Shown here piece after piece: positions 41,656-50,725 of a DNA stretch of 64,000 nucleotides. The stretch is taken from contig AP025583.1 in assembly GCA_022846095.1 (NCBI GenBank), positions 3,931,279-3,995,278 on the forward strand. Reading direction: 5' to 3'. Both the position numbers and the translations under genes were made by a program. This DNA is from Oscillospiraceae bacterium (GTDB taxonomy: Bacteria; Bacillota; Clostridia; Oscillospirales; Oscillospiraceae). The stretch's first letter is position 1; each line of letters starts with the position of its first letter. The notes below the pieces were generated by a model. It saw only the letters and a program-made list of their open reading frames with translations. It searched no databases and was not told where the DNA came from.

Positions 41656-42429
41656 ATGCTTTTTGACACACACGCCCATTATTACGACGACGCCTTCGAT
41701 TCCGACCGGGACGAGGTCCTCTCCGCCCTGCCCACCAAGGGCGTGGAGCTGGTGGTCTGCCCCGGCTGCGACCTGGAGTCCTCCCGCGCCAGTATCGCCC
41801 TGGCCGAGCGCTACCCCTTCCTCTACGCCGCGGTGGGCCTGCACCCGGAGAACCTGGAGGGGGCGCAGCTCAGCGACCTGGACCAGATCGCCTCCCTGGC
41901 CGCCCACCCCAGGGTGAAGGCGGTGGGGGAGATCGGCCTGGACTACTACTGGGTCAAGGACGCGGCGGGCCGGGCGAAGGAGCGGGACTTCTTCGACGCC
42001 CAGCTCACTCTGGCCGAGGCCCTGGACCTGCCCGCCATCGTCCACGACCGGGACGCCCACAAGGACTGCCTGGACCTCGTGCGCGCCCACCTGGGGGCGC
42101 GGGGGGTGTTCCACTGCTACTCCGGCAGCATCGAGGACGCCAAGGTGCTGGTGAAGCTGGGCTGGATGCTCTCCTTCACGGGCAGCATCACCTTCAAAAA
42201 CGCCCGGCGCGCCCTGGAGATCCTGGACTGGATCCCCCTGGAGCGGGTGATGATCGAGACCGATGCGCCCTATATGGCCCCGGAGCCCTTCCGGGGCAGG
42301 CGCTGCGACTCGGGCTACGTGTACCGCATGGCGGAGACCATCGCCCAAATCAAGGGCCTGTCCACCGAAGAGGCGGCGGCCGTTACCACCGCCAACGGCA
42401 GGCGGTTTTTCGGAATTGAGGAGGGATAG
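41656..42429 (+). CDS. tatD: TatD family metal-dependent DNase
   Basis: 257 residues from ATG 41656 (GGAGG upstream). Opening FDTHAHYYDDAFDSDRDEVL carries the HxH metal pair; EIGLDYYW, PAIVHDRDAH, FHCYSGSIEDA and IETDAPYMAPEPFRGRRCDS supply the other metal and active-site residues of the TIM-barrel TatD fold. Roles proposed for the family include DNA repair and 3'-5' exonuclease activity. A dedicated radical SAM partner follows after two bases. Confidence 0.95.
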   Translation: MLFDTHAHYYDDAFDSDRDEVLSALPTKGVELVVCPGCDLESSRASIALAERYPFLYAAVGLHPENLEGAQLSDLDQIASLAAHPRVKAVGEIGLDYYWVKDAAGRAKERDFFDAQLTLAEALDLPAIVHDRDAHKDCLDLVRAHLGARGVFHCYSGSIEDAKVLVKLGWMLSFTGSITFKNARRALEILDWIPLERVMIETDAPYMAPEPFRGRRCDSGYVYRMAETIAQIKGLSTEEAAAVTTANGRRFFGIEEG

Positions 42430-42431
42430 AT

Positions 42432-43049
42432 ATGCAGACGATCTCTTACGAGTACGAGGGCGCGCTCTACGTCAACCTGACCAACCGCTGCGACTGTTCC
42501 TGCGTGTTCTGCCTGCGGCACAACGGCCACAAGGGCAGCATCTACGCCGACGACCTGTGGCTGGAGCGCGAGCCCACCCGGCAGGAGGCCCTGGAAAACC
42601 TGCTGGCCCGGGACCTGGCGGCCTACCGGGAGCTGGTGTTCTGCGGCTTCGGGGAGCCCATGTACCGCACCGACGACATCCTGTGGCTGGTGGACGCGCT
42701 GAAGCGGGCCGTGCCCGCCCTGCCCCCGGTGCGCATCAATACCAACGGCCACGCAAACCTGATCCTGGGCCGGGACGTGACCCCGGATCTGAAGGGCCGC
42801 ATCGACGTGCTCTCCATCTCCCTCAACGGCTCCACGGCGGAGGAGTATGTGGCGGTCACACAGCCCCGGGACGGGGCGCGGGCCTGGGAGGCCATGCTGG
42901 ACTTCACCCGCCGGGCTGCGGCCTGCGTGCCCACGGTGATGATGACCGTGGTGGACAAGGACAAATCCCCGGCGGAGCTGGCCGCCTGCCGCGCCCTGGC
43001 CGAGGGCCTGGGGGCCACGCTGCGGGTGCGGGCATACATCCCGGATTAA
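42432..43049 (+). CDS. TatD-associated radical SAM protein (205 aa)
   Basis: A compact radical SAM protein: N-terminal YVNLTNRCDCSCVFCLRH has the CxxxCxxC 4Fe-4S site (C, DCS, C, VF, C), followed by VFCGFGEPMYR (the GGE-like SAM motif) and RINTNGHAN. Small size and position immediately after tatD match the TatD-associated radical SAM family (TIGR04038), known only by this association. The reaction is unknown; a nucleic-acid or nucleotide modification is an inference from the partner. Confidence 0.92.
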   Translation: MQTISYEYEGALYVNLTNRCDCSCVFCLRHNGHKGSIYADDLWLEREPTRQEALENLLARDLAAYRELVFCGFGEPMYRTDDILWLVDALKRAVPALPPVRINTNGHANLILGRDVTPDLKGRIDVLSISLNGSTAEEYVAVTQPRDGARAWEAMLDFTRRAAACVPTVMMTVVDKDKSPAELAACRALAEGLGATLRVRAYIPD

Positions 43050-43057
43050 ACCAAAAG

Positions 43058-43093
43058 GCAGGGGAGCGGGCTTTGCCCGCTCCCCTGCTTTTT
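43058..43093 (+). terminator. Terminator of tatD operon
   Basis: GCAGGGGAGCGGGC-TTT-GCCCGCTCCCCTGC followed by TTTTT. Confidence 0.92.
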
Positions 43094-43103
43094 CCGTTTC
43101 TAT

Positions 43104-43229
43104 CTACGCGGCGCTGCTGCCGTTGAGCTCCTCCAGCGCCTCCTGTTCACTGTCGGCGGAGAAGCGGAACCGGCCCCAGGCGTCGTAGACCTCCACGTGT
43201 CCGTAAACCCATCGAATTTCATAGTCCAT
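43104..43229 (-). CDS. Small conserved-looking protein (41 aa)
   Basis: The frame MDYEIRWVYGHVEVYDAWGRF..SAD..EALEEL follows GGGAG on the minus strand and a TATACT -10-like box (43263-43268). The composition (alternating beta-like stretch, then a helix) is that of a folded miniprotein, and similar MDYEIRWVNGHVEVY-type small proteins occur in Clostridia. It was too short for routine detection; the longer frame over the same bases (43100-43285) is low-complexity and has no ribosome site. Function unknown. Confidence 0.65.
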   Translation of the reverse strand: MDYEIRWVYGHVEVYDAWGRFRFSADSEQEALEELNGSSAA

Positions 43230-43333
43230 GTCAGGCGCTCCCTTCTGTCTTGTTCTAAGTACAGTATAGCGGAGTGTCTGTCCATTAAAACGGACTATTC
43301 TATGTGAAATCGGTTTTTTACCGGTTCCGGGGG

Positions 43334-46300
43334 CTATCGCGCCCCCGTCAGAAGCCGCTCGATAACGAGGGCCGCCTCGGCCCTGGTAGCGACGCCCTGC
43401 GGCTCCAGCGCCCCGCCCTCCTTCCCCGTGAGCAGGCCCGCGGCTACCGCGTAGCGCATCCCGTCCCGGGCCCAGTCCGAGACGCTTGCGCCGTCGCGGA
43501 ACGGGGCGAGGGCGTCTGCGGCCTCCGGCAGGGCGGAGGTGTCCGGGCAGGCGTAGTGGTAGAAGATCACCGCCAGCTGCTCTCTGGTGATGGGCAGCTC
43601 GGGGCCAAACGCCCCGTTTTCCAGCCCCGCCACGATCTGCCTGTCGCGGGCCCAGGCCACGGCGGGCGCGTAGTACGCCGCGCCATCCACGTCCGGGAAG
43701 GGGTCGGCGGCCGCCGCCGGCTCGTCCTCCAGCCGGAACAGCGCGGTCACCAGCATCCCCCGTGTCATGGGCGCGTCGGGCGAGAAGCTGTCCTCCGAGG
43801 TGCCGTTGAGAATATTGCGCGCGGAGACAAATGCCGCGGCCTCCGCGCCCCAGTGCTCCCCCATGTCCGCGAAGCGCTTCCCGCGGTCCTCCACGCGGAT
43901 GCTTGCGGAGCCCTCGAGGGGGATGGCGAGGCCGCCGTCCATAGGGACGGATTTTTTCACGACCTCCTCAGTGCCGTCCTCCCGGACCAGCACCGCGACG
44001 GTGCCGGGCCCGGCCTGGGCGGGTACCCGCACATCCAGGCCCCCGGCAATCTGATCCAGAACCCGGCCGTCCGCCGCGACCTCCACGCGGAGCACGCCGT
44101 CCGCTTCGGCCGTCTGAATGGTGATGCCCCGTTCCGCCTGCCCGGCGGCCTCGCCCAGCGCCTGGGCGGAAAGGGTCACGTCCGCCGCCTGCGTCCGGAC
44201 CGTAAGCGCGCTGTCCCCGTCCCGGGTGAGGATGGTGGCCGCCTGCTTGGTAAGGGCAATCTGCACCGCCCCCGCCCCATCGTCCACCTGGGGTTCGATT
44301 ACAATCTGTGCGCCGCCGTCCTCCGCCGCCCGGACCATGGCCTGCGCGTCGCTGCCGCTCACCTGCGCCTGGGCCACGCCGCCGCTGGCGCTGGTCTCCG
44401 GCTTGAGGGTCACCGTGCCGTCGTCCGCCGCCACCGGCGGCTTGGGGGCCGTCCCGCCGCCGCCCGAGGGCGCGGGGCCCGGCGCGGGTGTCGGCGTCGG
44501 CGTGGGCGTCGGCGTCGGCGTCGGCGTCGGCGTGGGCGTCGGCGTGGGTGTCGGCGTCGGCGTGGGTGTCGGCGTCGGCGTGGGTGTCGGCGTCGGCGTG
44601 GGCGTCGGCGTCGGCGTTGGCGTAGGCGTCGGCGTCGGCGTCGGCGTGGGATCCACGACGGCCTCCCCGGATACCGGAATCTGGAGGTCAAAGGAGAGCG
44701 GTTCATAGGCAATCCCGCTGCCAAGCGCGGTCGGTTCCGCCTCCGGCCTGCGGGTTACCGTCACGGTGACGAGATACGTCCCGGGGGCGGTGGCGCGCAT
44801 CCAGTTGCCGGAGCCGTTTTCCGCCGTGCCGAACGCGATGTGCGCCCGCTGCTCCGCCGTGGCGCCCGCCGCCAGGGCAAGAGACACGGTGTAATGCTCC
44901 TCCGCCTCACAGTAGTCCCCGGGGTAGCGCGGCGTGGCAAAGTCCTCTTCGCCGTCCGCGCCGTCCGCGGGCGAAAACGCCTGGCGGAACACCACGGGCG
45001 CCGCCCATACGCCGGTCTCCAGCCCGTCCGCGGCGGAGACGGCGTAGTTGTCCTCCTCCGTCGCCGTGACCGGCTCCCCCTGAATCATCGGGACCGACGC
45101 CACCGGATAGAGGAAGCCGCCCTCACCGCCGTGCTCGTCAAAGGGGCGGTGGATATAAAAATTGCCATAGCAAATCCTTTTATTGCTTCCGAGCACATAG
45201 TAGGTGCTGGTCAGATTGCCTGTGAGCATGCCGGGCATAAAATCCGCTTCGTAGTAATTATTCGTTTCCTGATACACCACGTCGCAGCAGCAGTTTTCCA
45301 GCACGCAGGAGCCGGAGTCGCCCATGCGGCCGATCAGACCGCCTACCAGCGCGCCGTCCTGGTTGCTCTCGCAGGTATAGGCCACATCCACGGCAATCCG
45401 GCCTGCTACAGTTGAATTTATTACCACGGCTCCGCTCTCGCTGGACATACCCACCAGGCCGCCGATGTCCGGCTGGGTGTTTCTCCCCTGGTAGTCGATG
45501 TCCACCACTGCGTCGCAGCCGATTACCTGGGTGGAGAAGGTATCGCCCAAAATGCCGCCGATCTCGGGGTAACTGGAGGTCTCCGACTCCTGGCGGAAGG
45601 AAAGGCGGAAGGGGGTTGCGCTGCAATTGCGAATGCTGCCGCTGTCCCCATTCCCCACGATCCCGCCGTAGCTGGGGGCCATACGGTCTCTGGAACCCAC
45701 TTCGGCGTCCCACACGATGTCGATGGAAAAGGCGGCGGTGCAGTCCTCCACCTCTGTGTGATTCGCCCTGCCGATGATTCCCGCCACACAGTTGTAGGTC
45801 TGGATCAGCTCCGACCTGGCGGTGAAGCTGCTGTTCGCCACGTCAATGCCCGAAAGCGTGGAGTTCTCTGTCTGGCCGGCGGCACAGCCAAATACGGGGA
45901 AGTAGTCCCCTCCGGGGGACTCCTGCATCACAGCGCCGGGGCCGCCGAACGCCACATGTTCCAGCGTCAGATCGCGGATCTCAGCCCCTTCGGCCAGGCC
46001 GAACAGGCCGCCGTACTGGCACCGGTCCACCGCGATCGTCAGATTGGAGATGGTGCAGCCGTTGCCCCGGAAGGTGCCCCGGAACGCCGCCTGCTTCACC
46101 CCGACGGGCTCCCAATCCGCCGCGCCCATATCCAGCGGCGGCGTGTCCGCCGGGATCTCATAGCACAGTCCGCCGTAGTCGTCGTAGAGGTTTTTCACCC
46201 GGTTTGCAAAAAAGCCCAAATCCGTGCTGCTGCGGATCAGGTAGGGCGACTGCGGGGTGCCCGCGCCCTCCAGCGCATAGTCCCCGCCGTAGTCCTGATC

Positions 46301-46426
46301 CGCCCACGTCAACCGCGGATCGACGGAGAGTTCCCCCGCGGCCGCCCCCGCCGGGATAAGGCAGAGGGAGGCCAGCAGGGCCGCCGCCAGCAGCAGGGCC
46401 AGGTATCTTCTGGGTGTCCGCTTCAT
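43334..46426 (-). CDS. Large exported SLH surface protein with Thr-Pro repeat (1030 aa)
   Basis: Signal peptide ([26 protein letters not shown]). Residues ~60-420 contain repeated GLUG-like units ([60 protein letters not shown]), probably a right-handed beta-helix adhesin fold. A beta-sandwich-like part follows, then about 27 Thr-Pro dipeptides (~593-646) as a rigid wall-spanning spacer, a second beta region, and three SLH modules (~852-1030) that anchor it to the cell wall. The pre-SLH part is paralogous to the protein at the start of the window. Likely a surface adhesin. Own promoter at 46531-46558. Confidence 0.9.
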   Translation of the reverse strand: MKRTPRRYLALLLAAALLASLCLIPAGAAAGELSVDPRLTWADQDYGGDYALEGAGTPQSPYLIRSSTDLGFFANRVKNLYDDYGGLCYEIPADTPPLDMGAADWEPVGVKQAAFRGTFRGNGCTISNLTIAVDRCQYGGLFGLAEGAEIRDLTLEHVAFGGPGAVMQESPGGDYFPVFGCAAGQTENSTLSGIDVANSSFTARSELIQTYNCVAGIIGRANHTEVEDCTAAFSIDIVWDAEVGSRDRMAPSYGGIVGNGDSGSIRNCSATPFRLSFRQESETSSYPEIGGILGDTFSTQVIGCDAVVDIDYQGRNTQPDIGGLVGMSSESGAVVINSTVAGRIAVDVAYTCESNQDGALVGGLIGRMGDSGSCVLENCCCDVVYQETNNYYEADFMPGMLTGNLTSTYYVLGSNKRICYGNFYIHRPFDEHGGEGGFLYPVASVPMIQGEPVTATEEDNYAVSAADGLETGVWAAPVVFRQAFSPADGADGEEDFATPRYPGDYCEAEEHYTVSLALAAGATAEQRAHIAFGTAENGSGNWMRATAPGTYLVTVTVTRRPEAEPTALGSGIAYEPLSFDLQIPVSGEAVVDPTPTPTPTPTPTPTPTPTPTPTPTPTPTPTPTPTPTPTPTPTPTPTPTPTPTPTPAPGPAPSGGGGTAPKPPVAADDGTVTLKPETSASGGVAQAQVSGSDAQAMVRAAEDGGAQIVIEPQVDDGAGAVQIALTKQAATILTRDGDSALTVRTQAADVTLSAQALGEAAGQAERGITIQTAEADGVLRVEVAADGRVLDQIAGGLDVRVPAQAGPGTVAVLVREDGTEEVVKKSVPMDGGLAIPLEGSASIRVEDRGKRFADMGEHWGAEAAAFVSARNILNGTSEDSFSPDAPMTRGMLVTALFRLEDEPAAAADPFPDVDGAAYYAPAVAWARDRQIVAGLENGAFGPELPITREQLAVIFYHYACPDTSALPEAADALAPFRDGASVSDWARDGMRYAVAAGLLTGKEGGALEPQGVATRAEAALVIERLLTGAR
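44488..44650 (-). repeat. Hexanucleotide minisatellite coding for Thr-Pro repeat
   Basis: GGCGTC/GGCGTG/GGTGTC units in tandem (plus-strand reading) for ~160 bases, in frame with the surface-protein gene. Each unit adds one Thr-Pro pair, so slippage changes spacer length without breaking the frame. Confidence 0.9.
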
Positions 46427-46458
46427 GATGTTTCCTCCTCATGCTTTAATGACCATTG

Positions 46459-46501
46459 TTTTTTGCCGGGGGCAAAAAACAGCAAGCGGGTACCCGCTTG
46501 C
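46459..46501 (-). repeat. Two palindromes in leader of SLH gene
   Basis: GTTTTTTGCC-ggg-GGCAAAAAAC (46459-46480 region) and the perfect 20-bp palindrome GCAAGCGGGTACCCGCTTGC (46482-46501), both between promoter and start codon, as in the oppA leader. Confidence 0.6.
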
Positions 46502-46530
46502 CTGTGCGCCATATTCTTTCGTATACTTCC

Positions 46531-46558
46531 ATTCTAGTCCGGTATGCGCAATTGTCAA
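46531..46558 (-). promoter_or_regulatory. Promoter of SLH surface protein
   Basis: Minus strand TTGACA (46558-46553), 16-bp spacer, TAGAAT (46536-46531). A near-copy of the -35 region (GCGCACAATTGTCA, 46567-46580) lies just upstream. Confidence 0.7.
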
Positions 46559-46650
46559 GGGGTGCTGCGCACAATTGTCACATATTTTATCTTTTTTATA
46601 TTTACTATATAGTATATGTTACTCAGCCCGCCGCGTACCGGCGCGCAAAA

Positions 46651-46683
46651 GCGCGGGGCGCCGGCTATGCCGGCGCCCCGCGC
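46651..46683 (-). terminator. Terminator of the hpt-ftsH operon
   Basis: GCGCGGGGCGCCGGC-TAT-GCCGGCGCCCCGCGC followed on the minus strand by TTTT; 13 bases after the ftsH stop. Confidence 0.88.
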
Positions 46684-46695
46684 TGCTGTCAGAGC

Positions 46696-48591
46696 TTATT
46701 CCGCCCCGTCCTCCGGGACACTCACGGGCAGGGAGCCCGGATCGGTAAAGACCTTCTCGAAGGTCTCGCTGTCCATGTTCTCGTACTCCAGCAGGTACGC
46801 GGCCACGATGTCCAGCTCGTGCCGGTCCCGCCTGAGGATCTCCTCACAGCGGGCGTAGGCCTGGTCGATGAGGCTCTTAATCTCCTCGTCGATGAGGGCG
46901 GCCACCTCCTCGGAATAGTTCTTGGTCTGGGCCATGGAGCGGCCGATAAAGACCTCGTCGTGCCCCGAGTCAAAGACCACGTTGCCCACCTTCTCGCTCA
47001 TGCCGTAGCGGGTGACCATATTGCGGGCGATGGAGCTGGCCTTTTGCAGGTCGTTGCCCGCCCCGGTGGAGATGTCCCCCAGGGCCAGCTGCTCGGCGGC
47101 GCGGCCGCCCAGGCACACCGCGATGCGCTCGGCCAGCTCCTGCCTGGACTGGAAGGTCACGTCCTCCTGGGGCAGGGAGATGGTCATGCCGCCTGCCATG
47201 CCACGGGGGATGATGGTAATCTGGTGCACCGGGTCCTGGCTCTCCAGGCCGTGGATGACGATGGCGTGGCCCGCCTCGTGGTAGGCGGTGAGCCTGCGCT
47301 CCCGATCGATGACCACCCGGCTCTTCTTCTCCGGGCCCGCGATGACCTTGATTACCGCGTCCCGCAGGTCCTGCATGGAGATAAAGCGCGCCTGCTTCCG
47401 GGCGGCCAGGAGCGCCGCCTCGTTCATCAGGTTCTCCAGATCCGCGCCGGTAAAGCCGCCGGTGGACTTGGCCAGCTCCTTCAGATCCACGTCGTCCCCC
47501 AGGGGCTTGTTGCGGGAGTGGACGTGGAGGATCTCCTCCCGGCCCTTAATGTCCGGGTAGCCCACGTAGACCTGCCGGTCGAACCGGCCGGGGCGCAGCA
47601 GGGCGGGATCCAGGATGTCCTGCCGGTTGGTGGCCGCCATGACCACCACGCCCTCGTTGTTTCCAAACCCGTCCATCTCCACCAGGAGCTGGTTCAGGGT
47701 CTGCTCCCGCTCGTCGTGCCCGCCGCCCAGGCCCGCGCCGCGCTGGCGGCCCACGGCGTCGATCTCGTCGATAAAGACGATGGCGGGGGCGTTCTTCTTG
47801 GCCTGGTCGAAGAGGTCGCGCACGCGGGACGCGCCCACGCCCACATAGAGCTCCACGAAGTCGGAGCCGGAGATGGACAGGAAGTGGACCCCCGCCTCCC
47901 CGGCCACGGCCCGGGCCAGCAGGGTCTTGCCGGTGCCCGGAGGGCCCACCAGCAGCACGCCCTTGGGGATGCGGGCCCCCAGGGCCAGGAAGCGCTTGGG
48001 GTCCCTGAGGAACTCCACGATCTCCTGCAGCTCCGCCTTCTCCTCCACCGCGCCGGCTACGTCGGTAAAGGTGACCTTGCGCTGCTCGTCCGCGCCGGTG
48101 CGGGTGCGGGCCTTGCCGAAGCGGGCGGTCTTGTCCCCGCCGGCCCCGCCGCCGCCCGCGCCGCTCTGGCGCAGGAACATGAAGTACCACAGCAGCCCGA
48201 AGATGGCCAGAATGACCACCCAGGGCACGAAGGTGGCCACCCACGCCGGGATGCGGGTTCCGGGCGGGTAGTCGTACACGGTGATGATGCCCGCCCGCTG
48301 CTGGCTGACGATCAGGTCGTTAAAGTCGTTGTAGAACACGCTGAAGGAGGGCAGGTCGTAGGTCACGGTGCTCTCGCCGTGCCAGAACTCCCCCTCCCGC
48401 AGGGTCAGGGTGAGCTTCTCCTCCCGCACCAGCACCTCGGCGACCTTCTGCTGCTCCAGGAGCTGCCGGATCTCCGAGTATTTGGGGCCCAGGTCCGCGT
48501 TAAAGCCCCGCAGGGCAAACACGGTCATGAGCAGGATGGCGGCGAGGAGCAGGTAGAACCCCACGTCGCGCATGGTACCTTTTTTCTTCAA
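46696..48591 (-). CDS. ftsH: ATP-dependent zinc metalloprotease FtsH
   Basis: 631 residues. TM1 near residues 10-26, an extracytoplasmic domain, TM2 near 108-128, a Gly-rich linker, then the AAA+ domain (Walker A GPPGTGKT, Walker [15 protein letters not shown] region [20 protein letters not shown]) and the M41 protease with HEAGH. It degrades misfolded membrane proteins and regulators. Start is TTG 48591 ([12 protein letters not shown]) by similarity to the family opening; ATG at 48573 is the alternative. Confidence 0.96.
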   Translation of the reverse strand: MKKKGTMRDVGFYLLLAAILLMTVFALRGFNADLGPKYSEIRQLLEQQKVAEVLVREEKLTLTLREGEFWHGESTVTYDLPSFSVFYNDFNDLIVSQQRAGIITVYDYPPGTRIPAWVATFVPWVVILAIFGLLWYFMFLRQSGAGGGGAGGDKTARFGKARTRTGADEQRKVTFTDVAGAVEEKAELQEIVEFLRDPKRFLALGARIPKGVLLVGPPGTGKTLLARAVAGEAGVHFLSISGSDFVELYVGVGASRVRDLFDQAKKNAPAIVFIDEIDAVGRQRGAGLGGGHDEREQTLNQLLVEMDGFGNNEGVVVMAATNRQDILDPALLRPGRFDRQVYVGYPDIKGREEILHVHSRNKPLGDDVDLKELAKSTGGFTGADLENLMNEAALLAARKQARFISMQDLRDAVIKVIAGPEKKSRVVIDRERRLTAYHEAGHAIVIHGLESQDPVHQITIIPRGMAGGMTISLPQEDVTFQSRQELAERIAVCLGGRAAEQLALGDISTGAGNDLQKASSIARNMVTRYGMSEKVGNVVFDSGHDEVFIGRSMAQTKNYSEEVAALIDEEIKSLIDQAYARCEEILRRDRHELDIVAAYLLEYENMDSETFEKVFTDPGSLPVSVPEDGAE

Positions 48592-48606
48592 TCAATTCAC
48601 GCCCCC

Positions 48607-48657
48607 AGGGACTCAAAATGTCATTGCCAGGCCCCTCGGGGACTGGGCAATCCGAGC
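48607..48657 (-). repeat. Degenerate member of the dispersed hairpin repeat
   Basis: TGTCATTGCCAGGCCCC.. ..GGGCAATCCG in the ftsH-hpt gap folds as TTGCC-(A)GGCCCC / GGGG..GGGCAA and shares the GTCATTG and GGCAATCCG ends with the units at 34648 and 55488. Confidence 0.5.
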
Positions 48658-49212
48658 TTATTTCTCCTCGTACACACAGGGCTTCAAAATCCCTATGTAG
48701 GGCAGGTTGCGGTATTTCTCCGCGAAATCCAGCCCGTAGCCCACCACGAACTCGTCCGGGATGGAGAAGCCGGAGTAGCTCACCTCCACCGGCTTGGTGC
48801 GGCGGGAGGGCTTATCCAGCAGGGTGCACAGCCGGATGGAGGCCGGGTGGCGGGCCTTCAGGATCTCCAGCAGGTAGCTCAGGGTGTTGCCCGAGTCCAG
48901 AATGTCCTCCACCACAATAATGTCCTTGCCCTCAATGCTGTCGGACAGGTCCTTGGTAATGCGCACCTGACCCGAGGAGGTGGTGCCCGCCCCGTAGGAG
49001 GACACGGCCATGAAGTCCACCGTGCAGGGCAGGGTGATGGTCCGCACCAAATCGGACATAAATACGAAGGAGCCCCGCAGGACGCTGATGAGCAGCGGCT
49101 CCTTCCCGGCGTAGTCCGCGTCGATCTGGGCGCCGATCTCGGCCACCCGCTTTTTCAGCTCCGCTTCGGAGAATAAGACACGCTCCACATCCTGTTCCAG
49201 CATAACGTCCAT
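48658..49212 (-). CDS. hpt: Hypoxanthine phosphoribosyltransferase
   Basis: 184 residues. PRPP-binding motif KDIIVVEDILDSGNTLSYLL, N-terminal SVLRGSFVFMSDLVR, and the purine-contact VVGYGLDFAEKYRNLPYIG. It salvages hypoxanthine and guanine to IMP and GMP. Start at 49212 (MDVMLEQ) 12 bases after the tilS stop; MLEQ at 49203 is also possible. The tilS-hpt-ftsH order is conserved across Firmicutes. Confidence 0.95.
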   Translation of the reverse strand: MDVMLEQDVERVLFSEAELKKRVAEIGAQIDADYAGKEPLLISVLRGSFVFMSDLVRTITLPCTVDFMAVSSYGAGTTSSGQVRITKDLSDSIEGKDIIVVEDILDSGNTLSYLLEILKARHPASIRLCTLLDKPSRRTKPVEVSYSGFSIPDEFVVGYGLDFAEKYRNLPYIGILKPCVYEEK

Positions 49213-49223
49213 TCCTCTCAACC

Positions 49224-50588
49224 TCAATTTTGTACGATTGTTATTTCAAGGGCGGCCTCGCCCGGCTCTGCCAACAGCTCCTCCGCGGGGCCGAAGCCCG
49301 CCAGGGCGGCCACCGTATCGCCGCACGCCAGCACAGGCACCCGCTCCCGCTCCCGCCGGGGAAGCTTTGCGTCGATCATCAGCTTCTTCACCGTCCTGGC
49401 CCCCGGGCGGCGGGGAAGGCGCAGCTCGTCCCCGGTCTTCCGGGGCCGCAGCACCGGCGCTCCGGGCAGGCGCTGCGCCGAGAGCCAGAAGTGGTCCGGC
49501 CTGCTCTCCGCCTCCGGGCAGATCCCCGGCCGGCAGGTGAAGCGCCAGAGGGCCCCCTCCGGGGCGGTCTCCCCGTCCAGGTTCAGCGCCGTGGGCTCAA
49601 AGGGGGGCAGAGGGCCGGCCTGGGTGGTGATCAGCAGCTCCTTGTAAATCCGCTGGGCCATGCGCCCGGCGCTCAGGAAGACCACCGCCGAGGGGTCCTC
49701 CCCCCGGGCCAGCTCCACCACCGCATTGAGGTGGGCGGCGGCGCAGTCGGTGTCCCCGTCCCCCATCAGCTCCAGCAGGCGGCGCACCGCCCGGGGCGCG
49801 ATGGCGGCGGGCAGCTCCGCGATGTACCGGGCCTCGATGACCAAATCGTCCTCCGCCCAGCGGGCGTGGAGGCAGGCCTCCGCCGCCCGGGCGTTCAGGT
49901 AATCGTTATCGGTACGCAGCAGGGCGATGGTCTCCCCGGCGCTCTCGGTGAAGCGGGGGTTCAGCTCCCGCAGCACGGGCAGCACCTGCGCGCGCAGGCG
50001 GTTGCGGGTGTAGGCCTCGTCCGTGTTGGTGCCGTCCTCCACGTGGGGCAGGCCGTGCCCGGACAGATAGGCCTCAATCTCCGCCCTGGAGGTGGTCAGC
50101 AGGGGGCGCACCACGTCCCCCCGGCGGGGCCGGATGCCGGTGAGGCCCTGGAGGCCCGACCCCCGCACCAGGTGCAGCAGCAGGGTTTCCACATTGTCGT
50201 CGGCGTTGTGGGCGGTGGCGATGCGCGCCGCGCCCAGCTCCCCCGCCGTCTTTTCCAGAAAGGCGTAGCGCATCTGCCGGGCGGTCTCCTCCAGCCCACG
50301 GCCCAGCCGGGCGGCCTCGCCCGCCACGTCGCCCGAGCCCAGTACAAATGGCACGCCCCACGTCCCACACTGCGCCTGCACAAAGGCGGCGTCCCGGTCG
50401 GACTCCCCCCCCCGCAAATTGTGGTTGAAGTGGGCGGCGGCCACGGTGAAGCCGTGCTCCGCCCCCATGGCGCGCAGCAGGTGGAGCAGGCACATGGAGT
50501 CCGCCCCGCCCGACACGGCGCACAGAATCAGCCCCCCGCGGGGGAGCATATCGTATTCGGTTGTCAGGGACGCGACCTTTTGCAGCAT
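49224..50588 (-). CDS. tilS: tRNA(Ile)-lysidine synthase TilS
   Basis: 454 residues: PP-loop SGGADSMCLLHLL (ATP pyrophosphatase), HFNHNLRG, ATAHNADDNVETLLLHLVRGSGLQGL, and the C-terminal TilS domains with LRPRKTGDELRLPRRPGARTVKK-type segment. It converts C34 of the CAU-anticodon tRNA-Ile to lysidine, needed for AUA decoding. Located upstream of hpt in the same operon; a MITE-like repeat lies just before its start. Confidence 0.95.
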   Translation of the reverse strand: MLQKVASLTTEYDMLPRGGLILCAVSGGADSMCLLHLLRAMGAEHGFTVAAAHFNHNLRGGESDRDAAFVQAQCGTWGVPFVLGSGDVAGEAARLGRGLEETARQMRYAFLEKTAGELGAARIATAHNADDNVETLLLHLVRGSGLQGLTGIRPRRGDVVRPLLTTSRAEIEAYLSGHGLPHVEDGTNTDEAYTRNRLRAQVLPVLRELNPRFTESAGETIALLRTDNDYLNARAAEACLHARWAEDDLVIEARYIAELPAAIAPRAVRRLLELMGDGDTDCAAAHLNAVVELARGEDPSAVVFLSAGRMAQRIYKELLITTQAGPLPPFEPTALNLDGETAPEGALWRFTCRPGICPEAESRPDHFWLSAQRLPGAPVLRPRKTGDELRLPRRPGARTVKKLMIDAKLPRRERERVPVLACGDTVAALAGFGPAEELLAEPGEAALEITIVQN

Positions 50589-50603
50589 ACGCTACCCCCA
50601 ATA

Positions 50604-50724
50604 GAATTGATAATTGATAATGGAGAATTGAGAATGAAGGAATTCGCCTGCGGCGAATCAATTTAAATCCGTTTGCCGGGGCAAACACAATCATTATCAA
50701 TTGTCAATTATCCATTATCAATTC
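50604..50724. mobile_element. MITE-like element with ~34-bp terminal inverted repeats
   Basis: Left end GAATTGATAATTGATAATGG.. (from 50604) matches the reverse complement of the right end (to 50724) over about 34 bases with about four mismatches. The 121-base unit is AT-rich at both ends with two small inner stems (TTCGCC/GGCGAA; GTTTGCC/GGCAAAC), no coding capacity, and sits exactly between the dnaB stop and tilS start. A target duplication is not clear. Confidence 0.7.
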
Positions 50725-50725
50725 A

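Noticed and set aside
44488-44650. Tandem repeat considered as a CRISPR array
   Set aside because: Units are 6 bp with no spacers and are in frame with a coding sequence.
44118-44708. Long plus-strand frame with (Gly-Val)n repeats opposite the surface-protein gene
   Set aside because: It is the antisense reading of the hexanucleotide Thr-Pro array; no ribosome site and the minus-strand gene has signal peptide and SLH domains.
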